DNA of 64,000 nucleotides from Bacteroidales bacterium (GTDB lineage Bacteria; Bacteroidota; Bacteroidia; Bacteroidales; UBA10428), in contig JAFGVA010000121.1 of assembly GCA_016938235.1 (NCBI GenBank), positions 84,133 to 148,132 on the forward strand, given 5' to 3'. Made by a program: the position numbers and the translations under genes. The notes beneath the pieces were generated by a model. The model made no database searches. It had not been told where the DNA came from and saw only the letters and a program-made list of their open reading frames with translations. Shown here in pieces: positions 17,043 to 26,776 of this stretch. Numbering within the stretch: position 1 is the first letter of the stretch; each line of letters begins with the position of its first letter.

Positions 17043-17903
17043 TTAAAAAGAATACACCGGATTTTCTAAATCAAAATCAAGTTCTGTGAAGTTCGGATTT
17101 ATTTTCAAATCAACATAGGTATATTCTTCCCAAAGTCCGTTTTCATCATAAGCCTTTATACCATTAAAATAACCGGTTTCAATGTCAATATAGGCAACAA
17201 TTTTTTTGCTGTAATCGGTTGGGATTTTAATTTTTGTATCGGCAGGTATTTCTTCATAATCTTTAAGTTCAGGATTAAGCAGGGTAACCATATAATCATT
17301 AATCTTTAGCTTATCTGAAAGCTCTTCAAGTGTTGAACCTTCGGCAAGATTATAATCAATGATAGAAAAGTTGGGATTCTCAAAAGTAAACTTATGGCTT
17401 AATAAATTGTTGTATTTTACTAATCCATTGTAAGTAAACATGTTGGAGAAGTCGTCTTTGTATTTGCTTTGAAGGTATTCAAAAACCTCAACAATAAACC
17501 GGAATCCTGCTTTATAAATCGAATGGTGATTATTTTCGCGCATAGTTTTGCCGGTAGGATTCAGGCTTATAGTAGTCCACGGGAATGAAGAAGGTTTAAC
17601 CCAGGCTTTTTCGTTATTTTCACCTTCTTTGAACAGCACTTCAAAATTGTTGGGATATTCCTGCTTAAGATAAACCTGATAAGGATTGTAGTTGATTTTA
17701 AAGGTGGCTTTTTTTGAGAGGTAGGCATTTTCTATCCGCTCCTTCATTATCATGGTTAATGTAACCGAATGGGTGTTGTTTTTTTGCTCAATAAGCTTTT
17801 TAATCAAACTGTTTACAAGAGTTTTGTCGTTCTCAAAAGTCTTAAAGCTTGTTGATAACACCAGCAGAGGAAAAAGCAAAGCAAGAGAGATTCTCCTGAA
17901 CAT
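17043..17903 (-). CDS. Exported DUF1571-like protein with LysM-like segment
   Basis: 286 residues with a signal peptide (about 1-21). The body resembles DUF1571, proteins with a lipid-binding LolA-like concave sheet: a SVTLTMIMKERIENAYLSK strand is followed by a KATFKINYNPYQVYLKQEYP hairpin. Inside the C-terminal half, about residues 190-230, is a LysM-like piece with YNLAEGSTLEELSDKLKI and a later IPADTKIKIPTDY. The family assignment is from pattern only. It sits directly upstream of the Lnb-like gene, so a role in lipoprotein or cell-wall handling in the periplasm is plausible but unproven. Confidence 0.55.
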   Translation of the reverse strand: MFRRISLALLFPLLVLSTSFKTFENDKTLVNSLIKKLIEQKNNTHSVTLTMIMKERIENAYLSKKATFKINYNPYQVYLKQEYPNNFEVLFKEGENNEKAWVKPSSFPWTTISLNPTGKTMRENNHHSIYKAGFRFIVEVFEYLQSKYKDDFSNMFTYNGLVKYNNLLSHKFTFENPNFSIIDYNLAEGSTLEELSDKLKINDYMVTLLNPELKDYEEIPADTKIKIPTDYSKKIVAYIDIETGYFNGIKAYDENGLWEEYTYVDLKINPNFTELDFDLENPVYSF

Positions 17904-17934
17904 GAAAGATAAAATATTATAAAAGAAGTTTTAC

Positions 17935-18654
17935 TTAAATTTGTTTCTGCCCTCTAAGATACCTCTTATCAATAAAACTCCAATCAAGATAATTCCAAAA
18001 AGAGTTAATGTACCTTTCTTTTTCGTATGTATAATCCAGGTAGTAGGCATGTTCCCACATATCAAGACCAAATAACGGGAACCCCTGTTTTTTAGATTCT
18101 ATATTAGAAAAGAAAGGGTTTTGATTGTTTTCTGTATTAACAATTTTCAGTTTATTATCCGGTTCAAGAACCAGCCAGGTCCACCCACTGGTGTTATTAG
18201 TGGCCTTCTTGTAAAATTCGGCTTTTAACTGCTCAATGGAACCAAAATTATGGTTAATTATGTTTAAAAGACGATTTGAAGGCTTAGAGCAATTTTTTGA
18301 ATTCAGCGATTTCCAGAATAGCTTATGATTAAAAAACGAACCTGCATTTTCAAGTTGTTCTTCAGAATAATTTTCTGCATGAGTAAAAATGCTTTTGGCA
18401 TTTTTCACACCGGCTGATGTATCTTTGTTTAAGAATACTTTTAATTTACCTGCTTCCCCAAGGAAGATCTCCTCGTAATGAATTTTAATATTCTTCTTGC
18501 TCAGAAATCCAGATAACGATTCAAATTTTCCTGATATTGATGGTATTCTAAGGGATGCTTTCCTGCTAATACTTTCGGCTTTCACCAAAGAGGGCACAAT
18601 AGCAACACCAATAATACCTGCAATACCATTTCTAATAAAGTCCCTCTTGTTCAT
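17935..18654 (-). CDS. Exported Fe/Mn superoxide dismutase homologue, divergent
   Basis: 239 residues. The N-terminus MNKRDFIRNGIAGIIG followed by a hydrophobic run is Tat-like, with Lys-Arg in place of Arg-Arg. The four metal ligands of Fe/Mn-SOD are all recognisable: His59 (IHYEE), His110 (FFNHKLFWKSL), and Asp198 and His202 (DMWEHAYYLDY). The usual HYxKHHxxYV helix is replaced by HYEEIFLGEAG, so the second-shell His30 and gateway Tyr34 (E. coli SodB numbering) are missing in an ungapped alignment. It may be an exported SOD with altered kinetics, or a metal-binding relative. A TAAGTTTG box lies upstream. Confidence 0.75.
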   Translation of the reverse strand: MNKRDFIRNGIAGIIGVAIVPSLVKAESISRKASLRIPSISGKFESLSGFLSKKNIKIHYEEIFLGEAGKLKVFLNKDTSAGVKNAKSIFTHAENYSEEQLENAGSFFNHKLFWKSLNSKNCSKPSNRLLNIINHNFGSIEQLKAEFYKKATNNTSGWTWLVLEPDNKLKIVNTENNQNPFFSNIESKKQGFPLFGLDMWEHAYYLDYTYEKERYINSFWNYLDWSFIDKRYLRGQKQI

Positions 18655-18679
18655 TGTAACGTTTTTATACTCTTCTTAA

Positions 18680-18687
18680 CAAACTTA
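18680..18687 (-). promoter_or_regulatory. Candidate -7 box for the SOD homologue
   Basis: TAAGTTTG on the minus strand matches TAnnTTTG and lies about 26 bases before the start codon. No clear -33 TTG is seen. Confidence 0.4.
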
Positions 18688-18756
18688 GCTAAAAAATTGT
18701 TTTATATGAAACGAATAAAAACACTTTTTGTTTCAATAACTTAGCAAACAAGGCAT

Positions 18757-20190
18757 TTAGCGTTTGATATCTTTTACAATTAGTTTAATAATTTCATCTA
18801 AAGGTAGTTTACGCTGTTCACCGGTGCCCATGTCTTTGCAGGTAAGATTACCTGATTTCAATTCATCTTCACCAACCAAAACAACCCAGGGAATATTTTT
18901 ACTGTTTGCATAAGTCATTTGCTTTTTAAGCTTGGCAGTATCGGGGTATACCTCTGCTGATATTCCTGCACTTCTTAGCTTTTGAACTACCGGAAGAGAA
19001 TAAATTTGCTCCTCTTCGCCAAAACAAATGATTAAAACCTGGGTACCTGTAATTACCTCGTTTGGATAAATGTCCAACTGATTCATTACATCATATATTC
19101 TGTCGGCACCAAAACTTATTCCTACACCCGAAACATCTGGAAGTCCAAAGATACCGGTAAGGTTATCGTATCTTCCTCCGCCACAAATACTTCCAATTTG
19201 AACATCGTTTGCCTTAACTTCAAATATCGCTCCGGTATAATAGTTTAATCCACGTGCCAGGGTAAGATCCAGTTCAAGGGTGCTCTTAAAGTCAGTTTTG
19301 GCCAGGTAGCTAAAGATTTGTTCAACCTCGTTAATTCCTTTTAGCCCTGTTTCAGAATGAAAAAGAACCTCCTTTAACCGGGCAAGTTTCCCGGTGTTTG
19401 AACCTGAAAGCAAAAGCACCGGTTGAAGTTTTTCAATTGCAACTGCCGAAAGGCCTTTTTCCTTCAGTTCATTATTAACATTTTCCAATCCAACTTTTTC
19501 AAGTTTATCAATGGCAATGGTTATATCTGTAATCAGATCCGGAGCACCTATATAATCAGCAATTCCTGCCAGAATTTTCCTGTTGTTCAGTTTTATTGTT
19601 ACAGAAATATTAAGCTTTGAAAACACATTGTCAATAATGTTAATTAGTTCAACTTCGTTTAATAACGAATTGCTGCCAACTACATCTACATCGCACTGAA
19701 AGAACTCTCTGTACCTGCCTTTTTGTGGCCTGTCAGCTCTCCATACGGGCTGAATCTGGTATCTTTTAAACGGAAAAGTGATTTCGTTCTGATGCTGTAC
19801 AACGTACCTGGCAAAAGGAACGGTAAGATCGTATCTAAGGCCTTTCTCAGTTAAACTAAACATCTCGGAAGGAGTCATCATCATCATTAAAGGATATTTC
19901 TCACCTTTAATCAAATCTAATCTTGAACAGTCGTTTTCCGCTACGGTTCTAATAACATTTTTTCGAATACCAGCTTTTTGGCCGGAATCAAGAATTTTGA
20001 AAAGCAATTTGTCGCCTTCTTCACCATATTTCCCTAGCAACGTGCCCAGGTTTTCCATTGCCGGAGTTTCAATGGGCTGATATCCGTATAATTGAAATAC
20101 ATCTTTTATGGTGTCGAAAATATAATTCCGCTTCACCATTTCGGTCGGTGAAAAATCTCTTGTTCCTTTTGGTATAGAGGGTTTTTGCAT
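18757..20190 (-). CDS. hisS: Histidyl-tRNA synthetase
   Basis: Class II aminoacyl-tRNA synthetase charging tRNA-His. 477 residues. It starts [15 protein letters not shown]. The class II motif 2 region is visible as [23 protein letters not shown], and the histidine-specific block as [28 protein letters not shown] and [13 protein letters not shown] make up the motif 3 region. The C-terminal anticodon-binding domain covers about residues 380-477. It has its own promoter box (20244-20251) and a small leader hairpin. Confidence 0.97.
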   Translation of the reverse strand: MQKPSIPKGTRDFSPTEMVKRNYIFDTIKDVFQLYGYQPIETPAMENLGTLLGKYGEEGDKLLFKILDSGQKAGIRKNVIRTVAENDCSRLDLIKGEKYPLMMMMTPSEMFSLTEKGLRYDLTVPFARYVVQHQNEITFPFKRYQIQPVWRADRPQKGRYREFFQCDVDVVGSNSLLNEVELINIIDNVFSKLNISVTIKLNNRKILAGIADYIGAPDLITDITIAIDKLEKVGLENVNNELKEKGLSAVAIEKLQPVLLLSGSNTGKLARLKEVLFHSETGLKGINEVEQIFSYLAKTDFKSTLELDLTLARGLNYYTGAIFEVKANDVQIGSICGGGRYDNLTGIFGLPDVSGVGISFGADRIYDVMNQLDIYPNEVITGTQVLIICFGEEEQIYSLPVVQKLRSAGISAEVYPDTAKLKKQMTYANSKNIPWVVLVGEDELKSGNLTCKDMGTGEQRKLPLDEIIKLIVKDIKR

Positions 20191-20243
20191 AATTCTATAT
20201 TGAACTTCATTATTTTCTGCATTTTGCAGGTTAAAAACGGCTA

Positions 20244-20251
20244 CAAAGGTA
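20244..20251 (-). promoter_or_regulatory. Candidate -7 box for hisS
   Basis: TACCTTTG on the minus strand matches TAnnTTTG. The predicted leader of about 50 nt contains a CTGCA/TGCAG hairpin. Confidence 0.45.
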
Positions 20252-20292
20252 AAAATTTGTGCGAAGAAACGGTTATGGAGGTTTCTGTAAAA

Positions 20293-20775
20293 TTAACCAG
20301 GCTGTTTTACTCCGGTTTCTTTAAATAATTTTATGATATATTCCTGGCAGCCATTGTCTCCTTCTGCCGGAGCCCATTGAGCAAAATTTTTATCGTCAAT
20401 CGGAGAGTAAGGGCCATCCTTCACTTCAAAGACAACAGTTCCCGATTCAAGAGATAAAAGGGTGTGCCAGACTCCTGCAGCAATCTCTACTCCATAATTT
20501 CCTGCAAGTGGGTCTAAAACAATGTGTTCGGTAATTTTACCAGAATCATTAAAAGTTATTACCAGTATTTTTCCTTTAAGTACAGTAAAAATTTCTCTTT
20601 TATCCGGATTTTCATGTTTATGGGGCTGAACATAGGTGCCTGGCTCAACGGCATTAAGCAATCTTTGCAGTTTATCCGAAAGTTCTTCATGAAAGTTATA
20701 ATTCATTCTTAATCTTTCCGTTTTTTTTGCTTGTTCAGAAACGCTATCTAACAGGGGTTTATTTATTTTCTTCAT
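20293..20775 (-). CDS. WbuC family cupin metalloprotein
   Basis: 160-residue single-domain cupin. The metal-site motif is visible as YVQPHKHENPDKREIFTVLKG, with the second cupin motif at EIAAGVWHTLLSLESGTVVFEV. The C-terminal KNFAQWAPAEGD stretch is typical of the WbuC family found in and beside surface-polysaccharide loci. Its start overlaps the end of the upstream MFS transporter by 17 bases. The reaction of WbuC proteins is not settled, and there is no polysaccharide cluster here. Confidence 0.8.
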   Translation of the reverse strand: MKKINKPLLDSVSEQAKKTERLRMNYNFHEELSDKLQRLLNAVEPGTYVQPHKHENPDKREIFTVLKGKILVITFNDSGKITEHIVLDPLAGNYGVEIAAGVWHTLLSLESGTVVFEVKDGPYSPIDDKNFAQWAPAEGDNGCQEYIIKLFKETGVKQPG

Positions 20776-22024
20776 CTTTTATCTTGCGGAAAAATGATTC
20801 TACAACACTTATTATAAATAATACAAATGAAACAACACCAATAGCAATACCTATATTATACTTTTGAGTAAGCAATCCCAGCACGAAGGCTATTATTGCT
20901 CCGATAATTGAAACAATCTGAGATTCTATTGAAAGTACAGTTGCCAGGAAAGTTGGTGTAAATTTCTCTGAAATATAGGTAACTGTAAAGGGTTTCTGCA
21001 TATTCAGAAATATATATAAAGGAATAAACATGATGCCTGACATCAGCGGCAAATCAAATAAGTAAAGTGCAGCAATACCAATGCCTGTTATTGCACCTAA
21101 AATGTTGAGTTGATTAATTGCGACACCTGTAATTCCTGATGGATTTGGGTAAGACGAAGATTTTCGTGAGCTTAAAGCCGAAAACATATGCAGGACGAAA
21201 TAGATAAGACCAAGACTAATTGCAGTTCGGTCTTTGGTGTCATATAAGAGGCCAATTGGTAAGGCCATTACAGCTGTTACCATAATTGGCTGAACAAAAT
21301 CCTTCATTGCAAAATGAAAACCTTCGAAATAGGTGACAAAACTTAATCTTTTCAGGGTTTTAAAATTAAAAAGCTGTTTATAGCTGCCATAGAAAGCATA
21401 TTTTATGTTTTCAAACAACGAACCCTGATCATCTAATTTACCATCAAGTTCTTTTGGATAGGTGATTAATAAAATACTGCCGATAATATACGGTATAGCA
21501 GTAAATAGAAATATCTTATCGTAATTTTCTGAGAAAATCATTAAAACGGCGGCTATAACTGCTGATATTGCTGAGCCATATTGCGACCATGAGCGTGTAT
21601 GTCCGTAATAACTGGTTCTTGCTTTTGTCCATTTTTTCAGGTTCAGGTATTCAATAATCATGGCTTTATGACTGCCTGTTCTGAATGCATCACCAACTCC
21701 GAAAATGATGGAAGGGATAAAAAGAGCATAGAAAGTATCAGAAAAATAATAAACAATAAAAGATGCGATATAAAGCAAATACGAAAACAACAAACTGGAT
21801 CTTCTTCCCAGAGCATCGGCAACTACTCCGCTGGGAATTTCAAGTATTGCCCTTACTGCAAATTTCAGGGAGTAAAGAAACATGACCTGGGTATAATTAC
21901 CCAACAGTTTCTGCAAAAGGAAAAGCATGAAAAAAGGTTCGAAAAATCTTTGGTTCTTCAGGAAACCATAGGAGCAAAACCTGTAAAACTGCCAGTCTTT
22001 TTTGAACCCTAATTCTTTTGCCAT
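20759..22024 (-). CDS. Major facilitator superfamily transporter
   Basis: 421 residues with about 12 predicted membrane helices. The conserved MFS loop 2-3 signature is visible as GVVADALGRRSSLLFSY. The long loop at about residues 190-225 is the usual central cytoplasmic loop. It overlaps the downstream WbuC cupin gene, so the two are coupled. Substrate cannot be told. Confidence 0.85.
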   Translation of the reverse strand: MAKELGFKKDWQFYRFCSYGFLKNQRFFEPFFMLFLLQKLLGNYTQVMFLYSLKFAVRAILEIPSGVVADALGRRSSLLFSYLLYIASFIVYYFSDTFYALFIPSIIFGVGDAFRTGSHKAMIIEYLNLKKWTKARTSYYGHTRSWSQYGSAISAVIAAVLMIFSENYDKIFLFTAIPYIIGSILLITYPKELDGKLDDQGSLFENIKYAFYGSYKQLFNFKTLKRLSFVTYFEGFHFAMKDFVQPIMVTAVMALPIGLLYDTKDRTAISLGLIYFVLHMFSALSSRKSSSYPNPSGITGVAINQLNILGAITGIGIAALYLFDLPLMSGIMFIPLYIFLNMQKPFTVTYISEKFTPTFLATVLSIESQIVSIIGAIIAFVLGLLTQKYNIGIAIGVVSFVLFIISVVESFFRKIKDEENK

Positions 22025-22036
22025 GAAATTTTATGC

Positions 22037-23371
22037 TTAAAACAACCAATCGAGGTTGATATACAGTCCGGAGCTACCATCTCTTTCATCAAGCGCGACT
22101 CCGTAATCAACCGCTACAATAAAGTTTTCATTCAAAGCCACTCTGAAACCGCCCCCGACACTTTGATGCAAGCCCTCTCCACCGGTAACAATAGCAGGCC
22201 AGGCTGTTGTTGGCTGTATGTCATAGTCTCTTGTTACCAGGCCTAAATCGGTGAAACCACTTAGGGCCAGGTAAACATTTTGATTGAGTACTTCGCCCCT
22301 GAAGAATTTCCAGCGCAGTTCAAAATTTCCAAAAGCAACATCGTTACCAACAACCCGATCGCGAAGAATTCCTCTCATAGTTTTTGAACCGCCGAAACCA
22401 TCACGATCTGTAGATCTTCCGTAATTCAGTTGAAATGGTAACATATAGCTGGGTACTTCGCCTGCCAGTATTCCCTGGTAACCAACTCTGTATGCAAACG
22501 ATAACCTGTCGGGCAGAAGAGTAAAATATTGACGATGAGTGAGAGCATATCTAAGATAAGAAGGGCTTTCACCTAAAAAACCCGGATCGTAATAAAACAC
22601 CAGGCTGGTCCATACTCCATGCATGGGGTTAGGTTCATTGTCTCTTGTGTCATAAACTGCTCCAAATTTTATAAAGGTGCTTGAACCACCGTCGGTATAT
22701 TCTTCGGGTAATACCCCGGAAGAGATATATTCCCCATAAAGGCCTCCATTAATTGCAGGAAGCAGTTTTTCGGTTTTACCTTCGTTTAGCTTAGCAATAT
22801 CTACAGTATCTAACTTCACATTATAATGACTTATACCAGCAATCCAACTTAAATCCGGGTGCATTAATTTCCCCTGAAAATCGGCTCTCAGTCTTAAAAG
22901 TTTCCGGTCTTGCCGGTAATATACCCTTGACCTGTATTCAGTAGTTGAATTATCTTCAAAATTGGCATTGTATAGGGCATTATATCCGTTAAAACCATAA
23001 AAATCAAGGGCTTGTTCGGTAAGGTAGCTTACCTCACCAGAAACCCTGACTCCGGGAATAAGATATTTTGAATCGTATGTGGCTTGTGTGATTCCGCTAC
23101 CTTTTGTTGTTCTCGACCATTCGAGATATATTGAGTGCCTGTAATCGGGGTAGGTTGTTCCATCTCCATAATCGTAAAAATTTACCAAACCACCGTATTT
23201 AAAACCAATATCGCTATCGTAGGCTATTGCTGGTACTGCACCAAATGTCCATCCTGTCTTTGTTTTTTTCTCTTCAGTTTTTGTACTATCGGCCGGTGAT
23301 GCAATAGCCACCTGAAGCAATGCAAGAGCAACTAATAAAAGAAAAGTCTTTTTTACCATTTTAATTAACAT
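22037..23371 (-). CDS. BamA/TamA (Omp85) family outer-membrane protein without POTRA domains
   Basis: 444 residues: signal peptide (MVKKTFLLLVALALLQVAIA) followed almost directly by a barrel. A second ATG at 23359, four codons in, is an equally good start. The C-terminal half has Omp85 surface-antigen features: AVYDTRDNEPNPMHGVWTSL, the GFGGSKTMRGILRDRV region resembling the L6 loop, and a C-terminal strand ending NLDWLF. There is no room for POTRA domains, so it is the minimal Omp85 type common in Bacteroidota. Substrate or function is unknown. It is 12 bases upstream of the MFS gene. Confidence 0.75.
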   Translation of the reverse strand: MLIKMVKKTFLLLVALALLQVAIASPADSTKTEEKKTKTGWTFGAVPAIAYDSDIGFKYGGLVNFYDYGDGTTYPDYRHSIYLEWSRTTKGSGITQATYDSKYLIPGVRVSGEVSYLTEQALDFYGFNGYNALYNANFEDNSTTEYRSRVYYRQDRKLLRLRADFQGKLMHPDLSWIAGISHYNVKLDTVDIAKLNEGKTEKLLPAINGGLYGEYISSGVLPEEYTDGGSSTFIKFGAVYDTRDNEPNPMHGVWTSLVFYYDPGFLGESPSYLRYALTHRQYFTLLPDRLSFAYRVGYQGILAGEVPSYMLPFQLNYGRSTDRDGFGGSKTMRGILRDRVVGNDVAFGNFELRWKFFRGEVLNQNVYLALSGFTDLGLVTRDYDIQPTTAWPAIVTGGEGLHQSVGGGFRVALNENFIVAVDYGVALDERDGSSGLYINLDWLF

Positions 23372-23430
23372 TAAATTATGTTATACAATTCTTGTACCTG
23401 AAAGATACAAACTCATTTTTAACCCGGGTA

Positions 23431-24438
23431 TTAATTAATGGCAGAAATCTCTTTTTTTCCTGAGATATCTATGTAGATTGAAAACTTTTGGCTTACATCA
23501 ACTACTTCGGGTAGAAAATGTAAAGAAAATTCAACAAAACTTTTAACCCTGTTCTTTTTAAAGAAGTAGATTATTAAATCTGTACGGTTATAAAATTTGG
23601 CTGAGTATAATCCATCGCCAACCATTTGTATTTGTCCTTCGCCAAAATAATTAGTAGTTCGCAGGCCAAAAAAATTATAAGATGCATATAATTCGGTCAG
23701 ACTACCAAGCCTGAGATCGGTATCATAAACATGTCTGAGTCTGTCATAAGAAAATGTAAGTCCTGTTTTAAAACAAAGTGAATCGAGAAAAGTGTTTTCC
23801 GACAGGTTTATTCCTCCGTGAAAAGTTAAGCCACCATTGTCGCGAATATGGTCGGTTGAGTCGGGTATAGCCGTTCCTGCATAATGATACATCAGGAAGT
23901 TGTATTGTAAAAACCATTTTGCAGGCATTAAAGTACCTGTGCCGCCAATCAGGAATGTTTCTCTATCGGTTTCAGTCTGGCGTGATGTCCAGTCAAGCCA
24001 GGCAGTCTGACTTCCCCAGGGTTTTGAGAATTCGAGGTAAATACCTTCTACATTTGGTCGGTAATATTTAAAAGTGTCGGTTAACAATACATTTGGATGG
24101 GTAATTAAGTTTCTTCGTGAGAAAGAGCCCATATAAACTTTGGCATTCCGGCTTGCATGTCTGAAATACATTGTCGGTTTTATATTTGCATACGCAGGTT
24201 TGCTTCCGTATTCATGTAAAAAGTTGAAACCTCCATAAAAACTGTTGTTTTCATCTACTAAAAAACCGGCAGATGCAAATATCTGGGTTCCCAGCATTGA
24301 TTGAGGTTCTACATATTTATTAAAATACTCCCTGTTATCAAAAAAATTATCGGTACCGGCATTCCAGATAAAATACTGAGAATAACTTATTTTCAGACAA
24401 AAAAATCCGATTATTAAGAGCAAATAAATCCTAATCAT
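23431..24438 (-). CDS. Putative outer-membrane beta-barrel protein
   Basis: 335 residues with a signal peptide ending near ...CLKISYSQ. The mature part is rich in Tyr, Phe, Trp and Asn with short alternating strands, as in outer-membrane barrels. I do not recognise the family. It precedes the Omp85-type gene on the same strand with a 59-base gap, so the two may be cotranscribed. Divergent from the GT39-type glycosyltransferase. Confidence 0.6.
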   Translation of the reverse strand: MIRIYLLLIIGFFCLKISYSQYFIWNAGTDNFFDNREYFNKYVEPQSMLGTQIFASAGFLVDENNSFYGGFNFLHEYGSKPAYANIKPTMYFRHASRNAKVYMGSFSRRNLITHPNVLLTDTFKYYRPNVEGIYLEFSKPWGSQTAWLDWTSRQTETDRETFLIGGTGTLMPAKWFLQYNFLMYHYAGTAIPDSTDHIRDNGGLTFHGGINLSENTFLDSLCFKTGLTFSYDRLRHVYDTDLRLGSLTELYASYNFFGLRTTNYFGEGQIQMVGDGLYSAKFYNRTDLIIYFFKKNRVKSFVEFSLHFLPEVVDVSQKFSIYIDISGKKEISAIN

Positions 24439-24450
24439 ACAAACACAGTA

Positions 24451-24479
24451 TTGATTTAGTTTATAAAATGTTATTTTTG
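24451..24479 (+). promoter_or_regulatory. Promoter of the GT39-type glycosyltransferase gene
   Basis: TTG at 24451-24453 and TATTTTTG at 24472-24479, separated by 18 bases, match both elements of the Bacteroidota housekeeping promoter. Predicted leader about 35 nt. Confidence 0.6.
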
Positions 24480-24520
24480 GGATGGTTGAAACTGGCCATT
24501 AAATTACTTTCTTTCAGAAT

Positions 24521-26233
24521 ATGATAAAAGACTTTTGCCGGAAAATAGATGAATATAAGTATCCCATAAGAATAATCTGGATCTTTTTGGCAATATGGCT
24601 GGCAGTAAACCTTATTCAATCTGCTTTTACTGAGCTTCATCCCGACGAAGCATACTATTGGATGTATTCCAGGTGGCTGGCCTGGGGGTATTTCGATCAT
24701 CCTCCCATGATTGCTTTTCTGGTAAAAACAGGATACCTTTTATTTAAAAATGAATTAGGGGTAAGGCTTTTAACCTCTATTATGGGTGCAGGTACTTTGT
24801 ACTTTATTTACCTTTTAGTTAAGGATCAGCTAAAGAACCTGTCGGTTTTAATTCTGCTTTTGCTTTCTGTTCTCATTGTTCAGAGCCATATTGGTGGTTT
24901 TCTTGCAATTCCGGATTTACCATTAGTATTTTTCTCAGTTGTGTTTCTGTATTTGTATAAGAAGTATGTCGACCAGGATAATTTCACATTAGCTGTTTTA
25001 CTGGGTGTTGTAGCCAGTTTGATGCTTTACAGTAAATACCATGCAGTACTGGTTTTGTTTTTTACCCTTATATCTAACCTGAAACTTTTTCGCAGGCTTA
25101 GTTTCTGGATTATTCCCATAATTATAATTCTGGCATTATTGCCTCATTTGTTCTGGCAAATAAAGAATAATTTTCCAACATTCGAATATCATTTGATAAG
25201 TCGCTCATCAGCCTATAAATTAGACCATTCAATTAATTATCTGTATAGCCAGTTGTTAATATCCGGCCCCCTTATAGGAATAATCATTTATTATCATTCG
25301 TTTAAGCTAAAGGTGAAAGATAATTTATTCTTACGGGCTCTTAAATTCAATTTTATTGGTTTTATGGCTTTTTTCTTTTTAATGAGCTTCAAAGGGCATG
25401 TAGAACCACACTGGACTGCTGTTGCTTACATAGCCGGCATTGTGCTTACAACAATCAGTATTCAAAATAATGAGAAAGCAAAGAAATGGCTTCGTGTTTT
25501 AGTATTACCCACGGTATTGTTGTTTTTATTAATCAGATTTATACTGATTTTCGATGTATTACCGGATTCGGTAAAAATTGACAAGGATTTTCATAACTGG
25601 GATGCATGGGCTGATGTAATAAAAAAAAGAGCGGATGGTAAAAAGGTAGTCTTTGTCGACTCCTTTCAAAGGCCATCAAAATATGCCTTTTATACAGGAG
25701 GAGATTTTGTTCATGTGCTGAATTCAATTCATTATCGTAAAAATCAGTTCGATATCTGGCATGGCGAAGATAGTATTCAGGGCAGATCTGTGTTATTAAT
25801 GAAAAGTTACATACCTAACGATACACTGATAACGTCAAATGGAGAGTTCAGAATAAAAGATTATGATAAGTTTTATTCTTATTTTAATATTAAGATAAAG
25901 CCAGATTGCAAGCGAATTAAGGCTGTCCCTGAGCAAGAGCTAGATATTTCTATTGAAATTGAGAATACAAGAAATGACACCTTGAAATTCAGAAGCTCCG
26001 AGCCGGGATTTGCGCCCAGAATTGTTTTGAATTTTCACGATGGCAAACATTTTCTGAGTCCGCAGCAATTGCAGTTTTTAACCGGAGATATTTTAGTTGG
26101 TGAGTCTGAAGAAATGAATTTGCATTTTACTGCGCCGCCTGTAAAAGGAGTTTATTATTGTTATCTGTCTATAAATAACGATCGTTTGAGGCCCCCATTA
26201 AACAGTAAGCCGTTTGAATTAATCGTTGAATAA
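24521..26233 (+). CDS. GT39/ArnT-like membrane glycosyltransferase
   Basis: 570 residues. The first ~400 form about 11 membrane helices of the PMT/ArnT superfamily. The catalytic loop LHPDEAYYW follows the first helix, with Asp42-Glu43 as the acidic pair, then WGYFDHPPMIA as in the family. These enzymes move a sugar from a polyprenyl-phosphate donor to a lipid or protein acceptor outside the inner membrane. The last ~150 residues are soluble and include a beta-rich region that could bind an acceptor. Donor and acceptor are unknown. Confidence 0.82.
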   Translation: MIKDFCRKIDEYKYPIRIIWIFLAIWLAVNLIQSAFTELHPDEAYYWMYSRWLAWGYFDHPPMIAFLVKTGYLLFKNELGVRLLTSIMGAGTLYFIYLLVKDQLKNLSVLILLLLSVLIVQSHIGGFLAIPDLPLVFFSVVFLYLYKKYVDQDNFTLAVLLGVVASLMLYSKYHAVLVLFFTLISNLKLFRRLSFWIIPIIIILALLPHLFWQIKNNFPTFEYHLISRSSAYKLDHSINYLYSQLLISGPLIGIIIYYHSFKLKVKDNLFLRALKFNFIGFMAFFFLMSFKGHVEPHWTAVAYIAGIVLTTISIQNNEKAKKWLRVLVLPTVLLFLLIRFILIFDVLPDSVKIDKDFHNWDAWADVIKKRADGKKVVFVDSFQRPSKYAFYTGGDFVHVLNSIHYRKNQFDIWHGEDSIQGRSVLLMKSYIPNDTLITSNGEFRIKDYDKFYSYFNIKIKPDCKRIKAVPEQELDISIEIENTRNDTLKFRSSEPGFAPRIVLNFHDGKHFLSPQQLQFLTGDILVGESEEMNLHFTAPPVKGVYYCYLSINNDRLRPPLNSKPFELIVE

Positions 26234-26371
26234 CGAGCGTTTTATCAGATGTTTTTTCTATCTTCGAGCTGATTTTTTCAAATTAATTATTAATTCTTGA
26301 GTAAATACTGTGTGCACTGGTAGAGAAAAGAGGAATTAACATTTAATTGATTAAACATAAATAAACAAACT

Positions 26372-26776
26372 GTGATTCCAACCGATCAATCAATTTCATG
26401 GCATGGCCTGAATTTTCTCATTGCAGATGATGATGTATATAGTCATCTCCTGCTTGAAAGGGCTTTTTTGCGTACAGGAGTTAAAATACATCACGCTTAT
26501 AATGGTATAGAGGCCCTTAAAATTTTACTTGAGCAGGATATTGATGTTGCCATAGTAGATATTATTATGCCCGGATACGATGGAATGGAAGTTGTGGAAA
26601 AATCGAGGCAGCATTGTCAAAACACATTATTTTTAGCATATACAGCAGATATTCTTCGTGTTAATAAGGCAGTTTGTTTGCAAAAAGGTTTTGACGCCTG
26701 TTATACAAAACCTATGTTGCCCTACAGGCTGATGAGTGAAATCGATAAGTTAGTTGCTGTTAGAAAAGTGCTATAG
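26372..26776 (+). CDS. Single-domain response regulator
   Basis: 134-residue CheY-like receiver with no output domain. The acidic pocket is at Asp19-Asp21 (FLIADDDVYS), the phospho-acceptor is Asp63 (VAIVDIIMPGYDG), Thr91 follows (AYTAD) and Lys113 is present (CYTKPM). All catalytic residues are intact. The start is a GTG; there is no ATG upstream in frame. No kinase is adjacent, so it may serve an orphan or hybrid kinase. It overlaps the convergent murF gene by six bases. Confidence 0.88.
   Translation: MIPTDQSISWHGLNFLIADDDVYSHLLLERAFLRTGVKIHHAYNGIEALKILLEQDIDVAIVDIIMPGYDGMEVVEKSRQHCQNTLFLAYTADILRVNKAVCLQKGFDACYTKPMLPYRLMSEIDKLVAVRKVL

Noticed and set aside
20293-20775. WbuC cupin as a sign of an O-antigen locus
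   Set aside because: The neighbours are an MFS transporter and hisS; no sugar-nucleotide or polysaccharide assembly genes are close.
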